Shown in pieces: positions 62,193 through 64,000 of a stretch of 64,000 bases of DNA (the stretch's first letter is position 1; each line of letters starts with the position of its first letter). Both the position numbers and the translations under genes were made by a program. The notes below the pieces were generated by a model. The model was not told the DNA's origin, did not search any database, and saw only the letters and a program-made list of their open reading frames with translations. Source of the DNA: Lunatimonas sp. (GTDB lineage Bacteria; Bacteroidota; Bacteroidia; Cytophagales; Cyclobacteriaceae). Location of the stretch: NCBI RefSeq assembly GCF_020832325.1, contig NZ_JAFIEU010000011.1:56813-120812 (forward strand), read 5' to 3'.

Positions 62193-63872
62193 ATGGCTAA
62201 GGTAGTTTTTAAAAATCAGACTGGCAATTGTCCAGAATTATTTCCGGTAAATATTTTCGATAAAATCCCTGATAATCACCCTGTTCGACTAGTTGATACT
62301 GTGGTTAATTCTTTGGATATCAGCGCTATTATAAAGAAGTACAAGGGAGGTGGTACATCCGCCTATCATCCACGAATGATGATTAAAGTGCTATTCTACA
62401 GCTATTTATCCAATGTGTATTCATGCAGGAAAATAGCCAAAGCCCTGGATGAGAACATACATTTCATGTTTATCTCAGCAAACTCAACCCCTGATTTCAG
62501 AACCATCAACGATTTTCGCGGTAAAATCTTAAAAGACTCCATCAAGACATTGTTTGCCGAAGTGGTAAAAATGCTTGTTGAGATGGGATATGTAAGCCTT
62601 GATGTTCAATACATTGATGGAACGAAGATTGAAGCAAAATCTAACAAATACACCTTTGTTTGGCGCAAGTCAGTTGAAAAGCACAAAGAAAGGCTAGAAG
62701 GTAAAATCGACAGTATTTTATCGGATATCGAAGAAAGCATCCTATCAGATAATCAAGAAGTTAACCAGGAAGAGTTGCCTAAAAAAATTGATTCAGAAGA
62801 ATTAAGGGAGCGTCTTTCAGCCATTAACAAAAAACTAAAAGAGCCTTCAAAGAAGATAGTTAAAGAACTGCAAAAGCTTCAGGAAGAGCACCTTCCCAAG
62901 CTAGAGAAGTATGAGAAAGACTTGGAGATTTTAGGGGATAGAAATTCCTACAGTAAGACAGATCATGATGCTACATTCATGAGGATGAAGGAGGATCACA
63001 TGAAAAACGGACAACTAAAACCCGCTTACAATCCTCAGATATCAACTAAAAATCAATTCATTACCCATACTACTATTCACCAAACACCAGGCGATACTAC
63101 TACTTTAAAATCTCACTTGGATAGTTTTGAAAAATCGTATAATAAACAAAGTAAAGAGATAGTAGCTGATGCAGGGTATGGTAGTGAGGAAAATTATGAA
63201 ATGCTTGAGGCAAAGGGGGTTGAGGCCTATGTGAAATACAATTACTTCCACATGGAGCAAAAGAAGAAGACAAAAAACAACCCTTTTCTTCCCCAAAATC
63301 TTTTTTACAATGCAGAGCAGGATTTTTATGTATGCCCCATGGGTCAACGAATGGAGAATGTTGGACAAGGAAAGCGTACTTCAAGTAATGGGTATGTGTC
63401 TCAAGTGACTTATTATCAGGCAAAAAACTGTCAAGGATGCCCTTTAAGAACCGCTTGCCACAAAGCCACAGGTAACCGAAAAATCGAAGTGAACCACAGG
63501 TTAAACTTCTTAAAACAGCAAGCCAAGGAAAAACTAACGAATGATAAAGGGCTTGAACACAGGAGCAAAAGACCAATAGAGGCAGAAGCTGCGTTTGGCC
63601 AGCTGAAAAGCAATAATAAATTCACCCGATTTACGCTCACAGGTTTAGAAAAAGTAGAATTAGAGTTCTTATTAATGGCTATTGGCCATAATCTGAGAAA
63701 GATGGTGGCTAAAAGTATACACCCTGGGCTAAAATCATCTAAAAAATCAGCTTTGGGCTATAAATTCTACAATAGTCGACCGGTATTTTATGCATTAGAG
63801 AAGAAAATTTATCAAAAATCTCTAATCATGACTTTAGATTCTCAAAATCAAAAAATCGCAGCAATCGAGTAG
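62193..63872 (+). mobile_element. IS1182-family transposase gene, 3' end altered by a group II intron
   Basis: 559-codon open frame beginning MAKVVFKNQTGNCPELFPVN. The IS1182 pattern is visible: SAYHPRMMIKVLFYSYLSNV, an N-terminal DUF772-type region, a coiled middle (about 150-270), a DDE core with DVQYIDGTKIEAKSNKYTF and IVADAGYGSEENYEML, and a C-terminal Cys cluster QGCPLRTACHKATGNRKI with RPIEAEAAFGQLKSNNKF. Base composition is visibly more AT-rich than the neighbours. The stop codon lies within a sequence read as the end of an antisense group II intron, so the true C-terminus may be altered. The left inverted repeat may be at 62111; no right end is in the window. Confidence 0.9.
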
Positions 63873-64000
63873 GAAGATAGGGATTAGTTCCCTATCTGTC
63901 CTCTCACACCACCCTGCGTACCGTTCGGTACAGGGCGGTTCTTTAAGTTTTGACTCTAACCTTTTGGTAGTAATCTGATAAGAACACATATCCTGCTTGC
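63868..64000 (-). mobile_element. 3' end of a group II intron (domains V and VI), antisense to the transposase
   Basis: Read on the minus strand. Domain V: ACCGCCCTG/CAGGGTGGT with a GAAC tetraloop and the characteristic two-base CG bulge (63908-63939). GTGTGAGAGG then links to a domain VI hairpin (AGATAGGGA/TCCCTATCT, 63875-63897). The sequence ends in CCTAC at about 63869, consistent with an AY 3' boundary. The rest of the intron lies beyond base 64000. The branch-point bulge is not obvious. Confidence 0.7.
63943..64000 (-). CDS. C-terminal tail of an intron-encoded protein (partial)
   Basis: An open minus-strand frame runs from base 64000 to TAA at 63943-63945, giving about 19 codons (QAGYVFLSDYYQKVRVKT). 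It stops just before domain V, the usual place for a reverse transcriptase/maturase ORF to end. Too short for family proof; called from position. Confidence 0.35.
   Translation of the reverse strand, partial: QAGYVFLSDYYQKVRVKT

Noticed and set aside
1..64000. CRISPR arrays, restriction-modification, toxin-antitoxin, BGC and prophage genes
   Set aside because: No regularly spaced repeats, no cas, methylase, toxin or phage structural motifs seen on either strand.

Overview
The window looks like a chromosome segment of a marine or aquatic Bacteroidota, probably order Cytophagales and Cyclobacteriaceae-like. Supporting signs are a secreted protein with a type IX secretion C-terminal sorting domain (27945-30059), Bacteroidota-type promoters (a textbook TTTG-N19-TAnnTTTG in front of a tRNA), weak Shine-Dalgarno signals, many lipoproteins, a TonB-dependent receptor, an AraC regulator with a seven-helix membrane front end, and DUF547, haem-binding and FG-GAP proteins. 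The taxon is inferred from gene style; no 16S rRNA is present.

Layout. 1-5960 (minus): carbohydrate operon with an SSS sodium symporter (cut by the window edge), an N-acetylneuraminate-lyase/DapA-type aldolase, a sialidase-fold lipoprotein, a fucose-isomerase-like enzyme and an FG-GAP repeat protein. 6170-7053: two small haem-binding CxxCH proteins. 7271-11817: an unrecognised exported protein, divergent from an exported Gfo/Idh/MocA oxidoreductase and a clan-A-like glycoside hydrolase. 11818-12460: debris with an alpha/beta-hydrolase fragment, a 56-codon ORF and a 39-bp palindrome. 12461-16616: YD-like lipoprotein, GH3 enzyme and AraC-type regulator. 16673-27815: housekeeping genes (cystathionine beta-synthase, pyrB, pyrR, an EVE protein, PolX, murF) with hypothetical proteins and a TIM-barrel sugar isomerase. 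27945-32626: T9SS FG-GAP protein, then a tightly packed hemerythrin-ruvX-def-nitrilase operon. 32738-39123: S41 protease, VOC protein, M1 peptidase, TonB receptor. 39261-45838: a lipoprotein and a five-gene overlapping operon (rhodanese, DUF547, FAD oxidoreductase, polyferredoxin, processive GT2). 46158-46375: tRNA-Val and a decayed tRNA-like sequence. 46585-50904: HtrA protease and MscS channel. 50906-56373: second catabolic operon (PIG-L deacetylase, SDR, FAH-family hydrolase, and a NanM-type kelch domain fused to an SSS symporter). 56528-61110: AI-2E permease, tRNA-Leu, amidohydrolase, patatin, metallophosphoesterase. 61379-62100: 1-Cys peroxiredoxin behind a Crp/FNR-type palindrome. 62193-64000: IS1182-family transposase whose 3' end is invaded antisense by the 3' end of a group II intron.

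Together the accessory genes read as scavenging of host- or algae-derived deoxy or acidic sugars: secreted hydrolases, SSS importers, and isomerase/aldolase/dehydrogenase/FAH enzymes. No complete textbook pathway is present. The most interesting items are the five-gene redox/glycosyltransferase operon, a PolX whose two paired catalytic aspartates are gone while its PHP nuclease is intact, the kelch-symporter fusion, the Crp-like peroxiredoxin promoter, and the intron-in-IS nesting.
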